DNA from: Bradyrhizobium daqingense
Lineage (GTDB): Bacteria; Pseudomonadota; Alphaproteobacteria; Rhizobiales; Xanthobacteraceae
DNA: 64,000 nucleotides
Direction of reading: 5' to 3'
Assembly (NCBI RefSeq): GCF_021044685.1
Contig: NZ_CP088014.1
Location: 4,822,001 to 4,886,000 of the forward strand
A program made the translations under genes and the position numbers. Below the pieces are notes generated by a model. It saw only the letters and a list, made by a program, of their open reading frames with translations, searched no databases and was not told the origin of the DNA. Below are positions 1 to 7,931 of the stretch, piece by piece (positions within the stretch are counted from its first letter, which is position 1; every line of letters starts with the position of its first letter).

Positions 1-923
1 ATCGGCACCGCGTTGCGGACGTTGCGCGGGATGAAGGCGACCTTGTAGTTGAACTTGGCGTTGTCGCGCACGTAGGTGAGCGAGCCCGTCGAGAGCATCA
101 TCATCGCGGCGTTGCCGGAGATGAAGGAGGTGCTGACGGCAGGTCCGGGCGTAGCGCCTGGCGCATGCACCTTGTGCTTGTAGACGAGGTCGTTCCACCA
201 GGTGAGCGCCCCCAGCATCGAGGGCGTGTCGTAATAGACCTCGCCGCCGAACTCCTCGTTGTAGTAGCGTCCGCCATTGCTCATGGTGAGCGTTTCCATC
301 ATCCAGCCGCAATAGTCGTAGGCGCAGGGGATCGCGATGCCCCATTGGGTCACCTTGTCGCCGTCGCGCTTGGTCAGCTTCTTGGCCCAGTCGGTGAGCT
401 CGGCCCAGGTCTGCGGCGGCTTGTTCGGATCGAGACCGGCTTCCTTGGCCTTGTCGGCGTTGATGTAGAGCAGCGGCGTCGAATTGTGGAACGGTACGCC
501 GTAGACCGAGCGGTTGATCACCGCATTGCCCTGCAGCGCGGGGAAGAACTGGCCGAGGAACTGCTCCTTGGTGCTTCCATCGGACTTGATCAGGGCATCG
601 AGATTGGTGAGCTCGTTCTCGATCTGCATGTCGAGCAGGAAATTCGCTGACATGATCACGGCGGCCGGCGGCTTGCCGGCCTTGATCGCGGCGCGCGTCT
701 TGATCAGCGTGTCGTCGTAGGAGCCGGTGTAGACGGCCGTCGCCTTGATGGCGGGATGGGTCTCGTTGAACTCCTTGATCATGGTGCCCATGTCGCGGGC
801 GAGCTTGCCGTCAACGGGGACGGGGAAGAACAGGTCGATCTCGGTCGGACCTTCGGCCATCGCCGGGAAGGCGAGAGTGCTTGCCATAGCAAGACCCAGC
901 ATGAGCCTGCGGGAGAACAGCAT
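1..923 (-). CDS. Ugp-like ABC transporter solute-binding protein (C-terminus off window)
   Basis: Periplasmic binding component of a CUT1-type ABC importer, closest in character to UgpB, which binds glycerol-3-phosphate or glycerophosphodiesters. The 307 visible residues open with MLFSRR and a hydrophobic segment ending AMA around residue 23, a Sec signal. UgpB-like stretches are PFHNSTPLLYIN (144-155) and STGSL followed by AKFNY near the visible end. The start at 923 follows AGGAG (GGAG-type ribosome site), 11 bases after the permease stop. It is the last gene visible in an operon with two permeases and a phosphodiesterase; the ATPase is not in view and may lie to the left. Substrate is inferred from the operon. 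Confidence 0.85.
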   Translation of the reverse strand, partial: MLFSRRLMLGLAMASTLAFPAMAEGPTEIDLFFPVPVDGKLARDMGTMIKEFNETHPAIKATAVYTGSYDDTLIKTRAAIKAGKPPAAVIMSANFLLDMQIENELTNLDALIKSDGSTKEQFLGQFFPALQGNAVINRSVYGVPFHNSTPLLYINADKAKEAGLDPNKPPQTWAELTDWAKKLTKRDGDKVTQWGIAIPCAYDYCGWMMETLTMSNGGRYYNEEFGGEVYYDTPSMLGALTWWNDLVYKHKVHAPGATPGPAVSTSFISGNAAMMMLSTGSLTYVRDNAKFNYKVAFIPRNVRNAVP

Positions 924-934
924 CGGAAAATCTC

Positions 935-1804
935 CTATTTGATGCCTGAGGTGACGAAAGAGCTGATGAAACGCTTCTGGAAGATCAGGAAGGTGACGAG
1001 CAGCGGTGCGATGACCATGAGCGTGCCGGCGGCGATGGTGCCCCAGGCCTGCGTGCCTTCGGCCGTCGCAGTGAAGACGGAGAGGCCGACCGTGAGCGGC
1101 CGCTTGTCCGGCGAGTTGATCACCATCAGAGGCCACAGGAAGTCGTTCCAGTGGCTGGTCACGGAGATGATGGCGAAGGCCGAGAAGCTCGGCATCGACA
1201 GCGGCACGTAGATGTGGCGGATGCGCTGGAACAGGCCGGCGCCGTCGATCAGCGCGGCATCTTCGAGCTCGGTTGGAATGGCCTCGAAGGCCTGCCGCAT
1301 CAGGAAGGTGCCGAAGGCCGAGGCGAAGAACGGCATCATGACGCCGGTCAGCGTGTCGTAGAGGCCGAGCTGTGCCACCAGGGTCAGGTTGGGCACGATC
1401 AGCAGGACCGGCACCAGCATCAGCTGCATCAGGAACAGGTAGAAGATCAGCGTCTTGCCGGCGAATTCGAGGCGCGCAAAGGCAAAGCCCGCCAGCGTGA
1501 TGGTGACGAACTGCACCATGAGGATTCCGGCGCAGATGATCGTGGTGTTGAGCGTGTAGCGCGGGAAATCGCCGATCTCCCAGGCGTCCCTGACGTTGTC
1601 GAGCGTCGGCTTCAGGCTCGGCATCAGCTCGGCCATGAGGTTGAAGCCGTCGGAGGGCGGGCGCAGCGTCGCCACGCCCATCCACAGGAACGGGATCAGC
1701 CAGACCAGCGCGAGCAGGACGGTCAGCACGAAGCCGAGCTTCGGCGTGATCTCGTTACGCGTGGCGAGCGGGGCGTCCTTCCACAGCCTGTCGAGCAGCG
1801 TCAT
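935..1804 (-). CDS. ABC transporter permease, UgpE-like
   Basis: Inner-membrane permease (289 aa) of a CUT1 sugar or glycerophosphate ABC importer. Six hydrophobic segments are apparent, the first at about residues 25-47. The cytoplasmic EAA loop that contacts the ATPase reads ELEDAALIDGAG followed by F-x-R-I in the second half. Its ATG overlaps the stop of the upstream permease by four bases (ATGA), so translation is coupled, and the binding protein starts 11 bases downstream. UgpE, MalG and related proteins share this architecture, so the name reflects operon context more than a unique signature. Confidence 0.85.
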   Translation of the reverse strand: MTLLDRLWKDAPLATRNEITPKLGFVLTVLLALVWLIPFLWMGVATLRPPSDGFNLMAELMPSLKPTLDNVRDAWEIGDFPRYTLNTTIICAGILMVQFVTITLAGFAFARLEFAGKTLIFYLFLMQLMLVPVLLIVPNLTLVAQLGLYDTLTGVMMPFFASAFGTFLMRQAFEAIPTELEDAALIDGAGLFQRIRHIYVPLSMPSFSAFAIISVTSHWNDFLWPLMVINSPDKRPLTVGLSVFTATAEGTQAWGTIAAGTLMVIAPLLVTFLIFQKRFISSFVTSGIK

Positions 1805-2751
1805 GGCCCGCCCTCGCGGTTCGCCAGCGTGCGGAAGGACAGCGCGGTAAGGCCCATCAGCGCGGCCAGCGTCAGCAGCGTCGCCGCCGAAGCTTTGCCG
1901 ATGTCGTAATGCTCGACCGCCTGCTGATAGATGTAGAACAGCACGAGGTTGGTCGAATTCGCGGGGCCGCCCTTGGTCATGACGAAGACGTGGTCGACCT
2001 GCGTCACCGCATTGAGCGTGGCGATCACGATGACGAACAGGAAGGTAGGCTTGAGCTCCGGCAGGATGATGTAGCGCAGGCGCTGAAACGGACCGGCGCC
2101 GTCGAGATGCGCGGCTTCCATCACGTCTTCAGGGACAGCCTGGAGGCCGGCGAGGAAGAACAGCATGTAATAGCCGGCGTTCTTCCAGATCGTGATCACC
2201 ATGATCGCCGACAGCGCGATATCGGGATCGCCGAGCCAGTTCGGCAGCACCGGAAGCAGCCGGCCGATGTAATAGTCGAGCAGGCCGACATTGGGCAGGA
2301 AGATGAACAGGAACAGCGCGGAGGCCGCGACCATCGGGATCAGCACCGGCAGGAACAGTGCGGCGCGCAGCGCGCTGGTCACAACGTTGGTGCGCGCGAG
2401 CGCGAGCGCAAACAACAGCGCCAGGCCGATGCTCGGGATCGCGGTGCCGACGGCATAGATGAGATTGTTGACGACCGCGCCGGTGAAGGCGGGGTCGGCA
2501 AGCACCGCACTGATATTGTCGAGGCCGACGAAGCGGACCGGGGCCTTCGGCGTCGTGCGCTGGTAGAGCGCATCGATGAGCACGCGGCCCATCGCGCCGT
2601 AGGTGAACAGCGCGAGGAAGATCAGCGACGGCAGCAACAGCAGATAGGCTGGCAGCGAAGCCTTGAAACCGCTGGAGTAGCGCTTGAGAACGTGCAAACG
2701 CGGTGCCGCCGAGTTCGCGACCGGGAGAGCCGCGGGTTCAGCGAAGCTCAT
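1801..2751 (-). CDS. ABC transporter permease, UgpA-like
   Basis: First permease (316 aa) of the same importer, with six membrane segments and an EAA motif (DVMEAAHLDGAG then FQRLRYI) near residues 215-235. The start chosen is the ATG at 2751 giving MSFAEP, since it lies one base after the stop of the phosphodiesterase gene; an alternative in-frame start at 2778 would overlap that gene by 26 bases. UgpA/MalF-type permeases have this size and an extended N-terminal cytoplasmic segment. Confidence 0.85.
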   Translation of the reverse strand: MSFAEPAALPVANSAAPRLHVLKRYSSGFKASLPAYLLLLPSLIFLALFTYGAMGRVLIDALYQRTTPKAPVRFVGLDNISAVLADPAFTGAVVNNLIYAVGTAIPSIGLALLFALALARTNVVTSALRAALFLPVLIPMVAASALFLFIFLPNVGLLDYYIGRLLPVLPNWLGDPDIALSAIMVITIWKNAGYYMLFFLAGLQAVPEDVMEAAHLDGAGPFQRLRYIILPELKPTFLFVIVIATLNAVTQVDHVFVMTKGGPANSTNLVLFYIYQQAVEHYDIGKASAATLLTLAALMGLTALSFRTLANREGGP

Positions 2752-2752
2752 C

Positions 2753-3601
2753 TCACCGCGCCGCGAACTTGAGCGCATAGTCGCGGCCGTCCATTCCCGC
2801 GGGCGGGTCGAACGGGAAGCGCAGACTGGTGTCGAGGAAGTCGTGGCTGTGAACGACCAGGTTCTCGTCGTCGATCAGCACCACGCCGTAGGCCGGCGGT
2901 TCGTGGCTCGCCAGATGCGGCGCGTCGGCATTGAGCTCGAACCAGACCTGGTGATTGGTGCCGCGCAGTGTGGAGAAGGGGATCTTGCCGTAGCTGCCGA
3001 AGATCGGCCGGTGCACATGGCCAAAGAAGAGATGGCGGATGCGGGCGCGATAGGGCGCGATGATCTCGGCGAACTCCGCGCTCTGCTTCAGCGCGATCTC
3101 GTCCATCGCGAGCACACCGACCGGGAAGGGCGGATGATGCATGAACACGACGAAAGGCATGTCGGCTGGCGCGGCCGCGAGCGTGCTCGCCAGCCAGCCG
3201 AGACGTTTTGAGCACATTTCGCCGGCATGGCTGGTCTCGTCCAGCGTGTCGAGGAAGACGAACAGGCCGTGCTCGGTGGTGCGCGTGCCCTGCACGAAGC
3301 CGTTGGCATCGCGCGGCGCCGCCTTCAACGCGTCGAGGCAGGTGACGCGCTTGTCGTGATTGCCGACCATGGCGATGTAGGGAATTTTCAGCGCCGCCAT
3401 CGCCCCGGCGAAGTTGGCGTAGGACTCAGGCTCGCCCCAATGGGTGAGATCGCCGGTCACGACCGCGAAGGCAGCGTCGGACTGATGCTTGTTGATGTCA
3501 GCAATCGCCGCGTCCAGCCGGGCGCGCGGGTCGAGGCCGTAGAGCGTCGAGCCGGGGTTCGCGAGATGCGTGTCGGTGAGGTGGATGAACTTGAAGGGCA
3601 T
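2753..3601 (-). CDS. Calcineurin-like (GpdQ-type) phosphodiesterase
   Basis: Binuclear metallophosphoesterase of 282 aa. All expected metal ligands are visible: DTH (D10, H12), GDLTH (D51), GNHD (N81, H82), HHPP (H155) and GHVH (H195, H197). The spacing is like GpdQ and the class III cyclic nucleotide phosphodiesterases. There is no signal peptide, so it is cytoplasmic. It is the first gene of an operon with a Ugp-like importer, which favours hydrolysis of imported glycerophosphodiesters to glycerol-3-phosphate and an alcohol; this role is inferred. Cyclic AMP phosphodiesterase activity is the alternative. The start at 3601 gives the family N-terminus MPFKFIHLTDTH; an upstream extension to 3646 looks non-family. 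Confidence 0.8.
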   Translation of the reverse strand: MPFKFIHLTDTHLANPGSTLYGLDPRARLDAAIADINKHQSDAAFAVVTGDLTHWGEPESYANFAGAMAALKIPYIAMVGNHDKRVTCLDALKAAPRDANGFVQGTRTTEHGLFVFLDTLDETSHAGEMCSKRLGWLASTLAAAPADMPFVVFMHHPPFPVGVLAMDEIALKQSAEFAEIIAPYRARIRHLFFGHVHRPIFGSYGKIPFSTLRGTNHQVWFELNADAPHLASHEPPAYGVVLIDDENLVVHSHDFLDTSLRFPFDPPAGMDGRDYALKFAAR

Positions 3602-3774
3602 GGCGCGCCTAAATCGGGACGGTGGGAGGATCGGCGCCTCCGGCAAGACGGCGCTGTCAGCCCGTTAGAGCGCGTGTGTTTCAGTTTGATGACAGCGGTT
3701 CCGACGTCCACAGCCTGCGCCGCCTGGGTTACATTACGCCTGCGAGCAATCCACCCAACGGCACAACCTTAGGC

Positions 3775-4287
3775 TCAGGCATTCGGTTCGTGGCGCCGCT
3801 GTCTCTGGATGTGCTGGTAGAGCCTTTGCAACTCGTCCACGGCCTCGACACTTCCTTGCTGGACCGCATGCTTGTACCAGCGAATGGCTTCTTCAAAGTT
3901 CGGCCTGACGGACAGCGTGCCCATGACATATTTGCGGGCCAGCGCCAGAACATGAATTGGTCCGGCCCCTTGCTCGACCGCTTTCAGCAGGTGATCGAAG
4001 CACCGCTCGTCCTTCTCGAGATAGGGGAGGTTGCCGAGCCTTCGGTCATACGCGCTACTCAATTCGAGATGCGTTTCGACGTCTGCGGGGGCCATGGTGG
4101 TTTCGACCTCATCGATCAGACGATCGACCTCATCACGCACGAGGCCTGCATTCTCACCCATCTTCGCGAGCATCACGCGTGCGGACATGTTGCCTTGCTC
4201 GATCGCTTGGCGAACCAGCGTGAGCGCTTCCGAATAGCGTCGGGCAACAAGTAGTTCCGCCACTTCGAGGCGCCATTCGGGATGCAT
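3775..4287 (-). CDS. Sel1-like repeat protein
   Basis: Soluble helical-repeat protein of 170 aa, without a signal peptide. TPR/Sel1-type helices run throughout; the clearest unit is NFEEAIRWYKHAVQQGSVEA near residues 138-157. Sel1 proteins act as adaptors in protein-protein contacts, and no partner can be named. The start is taken at the ATG at 4287 (MHPEWRLEVAELL), 11 bases after the selO stop on the same strand, so the two are probably cotranscribed. The open frame continues upstream to 4572, but that part is antisense-frame sequence inside selO and was excluded. Confidence 0.7.
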   Translation of the reverse strand: MHPEWRLEVAELLVARRYSEALTLVRQAIEQGNMSARVMLAKMGENAGLVRDEVDRLIDEVETTMAPADVETHLELSSAYDRRLGNLPYLEKDERCFDHLLKAVEQGAGPIHVLALARKYVMGTLSVRPNFEEAIRWYKHAVQQGSVEAVDELQRLYQHIQRQRRHEPNA

Positions 4288-4298
4288 ATTCCGCTTGC

Positions 4299-5774
4299 CT
4301 ACGTCCCGCAGAACGTCTGCAGCACCCGCTGGTCCGGCAGCGGCGGATCGGCGTAGCTTGCATAGTCCGGCTGGTCCTCGAACGGCTTTGCCAGCACCTT
4401 CACCAGCTCCTCGAACGGCGCAAAATCGTCGTTGTTCACCGCGGCCTGGATCACGGCCTCGACGCGGTGGTTGCGCGGAATGAACAGCGGGTTGACCGCG
4501 TGCATCGCGGCTTGCCGCTCGGCCGCGCTCTGCGGCTCCAGTGCGATGCGCTCGTGCCAGCGCTTGGCCCACTCGTCGAAGGCTGCGGGGTCCATGAACT
4601 GCGCGCGCGCGTCGCCCGCCGCCGGATCGCCCGCGGCATCGCCGAGCTTGCGGAAGGTGAGGGTGAAATCGGCCTGGTTCTTGGCCATGGCGTCGAGCAG
4701 GTCCTGGATCAGCGCCTCGTCGCCGTCACGTTCCGTGAAAAGGCCGACCTTCCTACGCAGGCCGGCCTGATAGGCGGCGCTGAACTGGTCCGAGAAGGCG
4801 CCAAGGATGTCCTGGGCTTCCGCGATTGCCTTCTCCTGGTCGTCGGAGAACAGCGGCAGCAGGCATTCGGCAAGGCGCGTCAGATTCCACAAGCCGATGC
4901 GCGGCTGGTTGGCATAGGCATAGCGGCCCATCTCGTCGATCGAGGAGAACACCTGCGCGGGATTGTAGGTGTCCATGAAGGCGCAGGGGCCGTAGTCGAT
5001 GGTCTCGCCGGAGATGGAGGTGTTGTCGGTGTTCATCACGCCGTGGATGAAGCCGACCAGCAGCCAGCGCGCGATGAGCTCGGCCTGGCGCGCAACGACC
5101 GTGGCGAGCAGGTCGTGATAGGGCCGCTTTGCTTGAAGGAGATCCGGGTAGTGGCGCGTGATGACGTGGTCGGCGAGCCGGCGGATCGCATCGGTATCGC
5201 GGCGGCCGGCGAAGAACTGGAAGGTGCCGACGCGGATGTGGCTGGAGGCGACGCGGGTCAGCACCGCCCCGGGCAGCGCAGTCTCGCGGATGACGTGCTC
5301 GCCGGTGACGACCGCAGCGAGCGAGCGCGTGGTCGGGATGCCGAGCGCGAACATGGCTTCGCTGACGATGTATTCGCGCAGCACCGGCCCGAGCGCGGCG
5401 CGGCCGTCGCCGCGGCGGGAGAACGGGGTGGGGCCGCTTCCCTTGAGCTGGATGTCGCGGCGAACGCCGTTCCGGTCGATGACCTCGCCGAGCAGGATGG
5501 CGCGGCCGTCGCCGAGCTGGGGCACGAAATGCCCGAACTGGTGGCCGGCATAGGCCATGGCGATGGGATCCGCCCCGGCGGGAACCGTCTTGCCGGCCAG
5601 GATCTCGGCGCCTTCCGGGGTCTCCAACAGGTCGGGATCGAGCCCGAGCTGGAGCGCCAGCGGCCGGTTCAGCTTGATCAGCCGGGGCGCGGCCACTGGG
5701 GTCGGCGCGACGCGGGCGAAGAAGCTGTCCGGCAGCGCCGAATAGGAGTTCTGGAAGGGGAAATGGACGGTCAT
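4299..5774 (-). CDS. selO: Protein adenylyltransferase SelO (YdiU/UPF0061)
   Basis: Pseudokinase-fold enzyme that transfers AMP from ATP to Ser/Thr/Tyr of target proteins, linked to redox stress in characterised members. The 491 residues carry family motifs AGHQFG, GDGRA, QLKGSGPTPFSR, HGVMNTDN and DYGPCAFMD. The protein ends in TFCGT, where the cysteine near the C-terminus occupies the place of selenocysteine in eukaryotic SelO. The start at 5774 gives MTVHFPFQNSY, the usual N-terminus; the open frame upstream to 5852 lacks similarity. It is divergent from aspS, with a 196-base gap, and a Sel1-repeat gene follows. Confidence 0.93.
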   Translation of the reverse strand: MTVHFPFQNSYSALPDSFFARVAPTPVAAPRLIKLNRPLALQLGLDPDLLETPEGAEILAGKTVPAGADPIAMAYAGHQFGHFVPQLGDGRAILLGEVIDRNGVRRDIQLKGSGPTPFSRRGDGRAALGPVLREYIVSEAMFALGIPTTRSLAAVVTGEHVIRETALPGAVLTRVASSHIRVGTFQFFAGRRDTDAIRRLADHVITRHYPDLLQAKRPYHDLLATVVARQAELIARWLLVGFIHGVMNTDNTSISGETIDYGPCAFMDTYNPAQVFSSIDEMGRYAYANQPRIGLWNLTRLAECLLPLFSDDQEKAIAEAQDILGAFSDQFSAAYQAGLRRKVGLFTERDGDEALIQDLLDAMAKNQADFTLTFRKLGDAAGDPAAGDARAQFMDPAAFDEWAKRWHERIALEPQSAAERQAAMHAVNPLFIPRNHRVEAVIQAAVNNDDFAPFEELVKVLAKPFEDQPDYASYADPPLPDQRVLQTFCGT

Positions 5775-5970
5775 GGGCTCAAGATAGGGCTGGAACGCCT
5801 GATGGCAAAGGCTCGGTCTCTGATAAGCCAGAAATGGGCCTTTCGGGTCCAAATCAGGCCGTTCGCTTGGTTGCCGCCTTGGTCCTCGTCGGGTAAACCC
5901 TGCCGCAACTTCGGACCGGTCGTTTCAGGCCGTTCGATTCGCTTCCTCCGACATTGATTTTGGGACGACC

Positions 5971-7743
5971 ATGCATCGCTACCGGTCACATACATGCGGC
6001 GCGCTCCGCGAGAGCAACATCGGCGAGACGGTCCGCCTCTCAGGCTGGGTCCATCGCGTCCGCGACCATGGCGGCGTGCTGTTCATCGACCTGCGCGACC
6101 ATTACGGCCTGACCCAGTGCGTGGTCGACCCGGATTCGCCGGCGTTTTCGCTGGCCGAGAAGCTGCGTTCGGAATTTGTGGTGCGGATGGACGGCAAGGC
6201 CCGCCGCCGCCCCGAGGGCACCGACAATGACGACCTGCCGACCGGCAAGGTCGAGGTCTATGTCAGCGAGATCGAGGTGCTCGGCCCCGCGGGCGACCTG
6301 CCGCTGCCGGTGTTCGGCGACCAGGAATACCCGGAAGACATCCGCCTGAAGTACCGCTTCCTCGACCTGCGTCGCGAGAAGCTACACCAGAACATCATGA
6401 CGCGCGTCGAGATCATCAAGTCGATGCGCCGGCGGATGGAGGGGCAGGGCTTCTTCGAATTCAACACCCCGATCCTGACCGCGTCCTCGCCGGAGGGCGC
6501 GCGCGACTTCCTGGTGCCCTCGCGCATCCATCCAGGAAAATTCTACGCGCTGCCGCAGGCGCCGCAGCAGTACAAGCAGCTCCTGATGATGTCGGGCTTC
6601 GACCGCTACTTCCAGATTGCGCCGTGCTTCCGCGACGAGGACCCGCGCGCCGACCGTCTGCCGGGCGAGTTCTATCAGCTCGACGTCGAGATGAGCTTCG
6701 TCACGCAGGACGACGTGTTCGCGGCGATGGAGCCTGTCATCACCGGCGTGTTCGAGGAGTTCGCCAAGGGTAAGCCGGTGACGAAAGGCTGGCGCCGGAT
6801 TCCGTTCGCGGAAGCCTTGCGCAAATACGGCAGCGACAAGCCGGACCTGCGCAACCCGATCGAGATGCAGGACGTCTCCGAGCATTTCCGCGGCTCCGGC
6901 TTCAAGGTCTTCGCGCGCATGCTCGAGGATCCCAAGAACCAGGTCTGGGCGATCCCCGCTGCAGGCGGCGGCAGCCGCGCGTTCTGCGACCGCATGAATT
7001 CGTGGGCGCAGGGCGAGGGGCAGCCCGGGCTCGGCTACATCATGTGGCGCGAGGGCGGCGAGGGCGCAGGTCCGCTTGCGAACAACATCGGGCCCGAGCG
7101 CACGGCCGCGATCCGCGCGCAGCTCGGCGTCAAGGAAGGCGATGCCGCCTTCTTTGTCGCCGGCGATCCCGACAAGTTCTGGAAGTTCTCAGGGCTCGCC
7201 CGTAACAAGGTCGGCGAGGAATTGAACCTCACCGACAAGGAGCGGTTCGAGCTCGCCTGGATCGTCGACTTCCCGATGTACGAGTACAACGAGGACGACA
7301 AGAAGGTTGATTTCTCGCACAACCCGTTCTCGATGCCGCAGGGCGGCCTGGAGGCGCTGAAGGGCCAGGACCCCCTGACCATCAAGGCGTTCCAGTACGA
7401 CATCACCTGCAACGGGTACGAGATCGCCTCGGGCGGGATTCGCAACCACGTGCCGGAAGCCATGGTGAAGGCGTTCGAGATCGCCGGTTACGGCGAGCAG
7501 GAAGTGGTCGACCGCTTCGGCGGCATGTACCGCGCCTTCCAGTACGGCGCTCCGCCGCATGGCGGCATGGCCGCGGGCGTCGACCGCATCGTGATGCTGC
7601 TGTGCGGTACCACGAACCTGCGCGAGATCTCCCTGTTCCCGATGAACCAGCAGGCCATGGACCTCCTGATGGGCGCGCCGTCGGAAGCCACGACGAAGCA
7701 GCTCCGCGAGCTGCACGTGCGGGTGAACCTGCCGCAGAAGTGA
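5971..7743 (+). CDS. aspS: Aspartyl-tRNA synthetase
   Basis: Class II aminoacyl-tRNA synthetase charging tRNA-Asp, 590 aa, the normal bacterial length. The N-terminal OB-fold anticodon domain (LSGWVHRVRDHGGVLFIDLR) is followed by catalytic motif 2, FRDEDPRADR (from residue 220), a bacterial GAD insertion, and motif 3, GAPPHGGMAAGVDRI, near 530-545. The ATG at 5971 starts the family sequence MHRYRSHTCG. Whether it also charges tRNA-Asn for GatCAB conversion cannot be decided from this window. Housekeeping gene, apparently monocistronic. Confidence 0.97.
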   Translation: MHRYRSHTCGALRESNIGETVRLSGWVHRVRDHGGVLFIDLRDHYGLTQCVVDPDSPAFSLAEKLRSEFVVRMDGKARRRPEGTDNDDLPTGKVEVYVSEIEVLGPAGDLPLPVFGDQEYPEDIRLKYRFLDLRREKLHQNIMTRVEIIKSMRRRMEGQGFFEFNTPILTASSPEGARDFLVPSRIHPGKFYALPQAPQQYKQLLMMSGFDRYFQIAPCFRDEDPRADRLPGEFYQLDVEMSFVTQDDVFAAMEPVITGVFEEFAKGKPVTKGWRRIPFAEALRKYGSDKPDLRNPIEMQDVSEHFRGSGFKVFARMLEDPKNQVWAIPAAGGGSRAFCDRMNSWAQGEGQPGLGYIMWREGGEGAGPLANNIGPERTAAIRAQLGVKEGDAAFFVAGDPDKFWKFSGLARNKVGEELNLTDKERFELAWIVDFPMYEYNEDDKKVDFSHNPFSMPQGGLEALKGQDPLTIKAFQYDITCNGYEIASGGIRNHVPEAMVKAFEIAGYGEQEVVDRFGGMYRAFQYGAPPHGGMAAGVDRIVMLLCGTTNLREISLFPMNQQAMDLLMGAPSEATTKQLRELHVRVNLPQK

Positions 7744-7821
7744 GGCTTTCACCGCCTCTCACCACGCTTGTCCCGCCGAAGCTTTAGCGTAGGCGGATGT
7801 AGGGAAAGGCTGCCTCCACCT

Positions 7822-7906
7822 CGTCATTGCGAGCGCAGCGAAGCAATCCAGAGTCTTTCCGCGGAGAGACTCTGGATTGCTTCGTCGCAAGCTCCTCGCA
7901 ATGACG
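7822..7906. repeat. Palindromic intergenic repeat, family A, copy 1
   Basis: An 85-base near-perfect inverted repeat: outer arms CGTCATTGCGAG and CTCGCAATGACG, inner arms AGCAATCCAGAGTCT and AGACTCTGGATTGCT, with a short GC-rich apex. It lies between the convergent 3' ends of aspS and the following minus-strand gene. The same arms recur at 23266-23354. It resembles the short palindromic repeats scattered through rhizobial genomes; as RNA it would form a long hairpin and may terminate transcription. Confidence 0.85.
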
Positions 7907-7931
7907 AGGAAGAGAGAGCGGCCTCTCTCTC

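Noticed and set aside
4467..5957. A 496-codon plus-strand frame across selO
   Set aside because: Shadow of the selO coding sequence; arginine- and glycine-rich with no motif.
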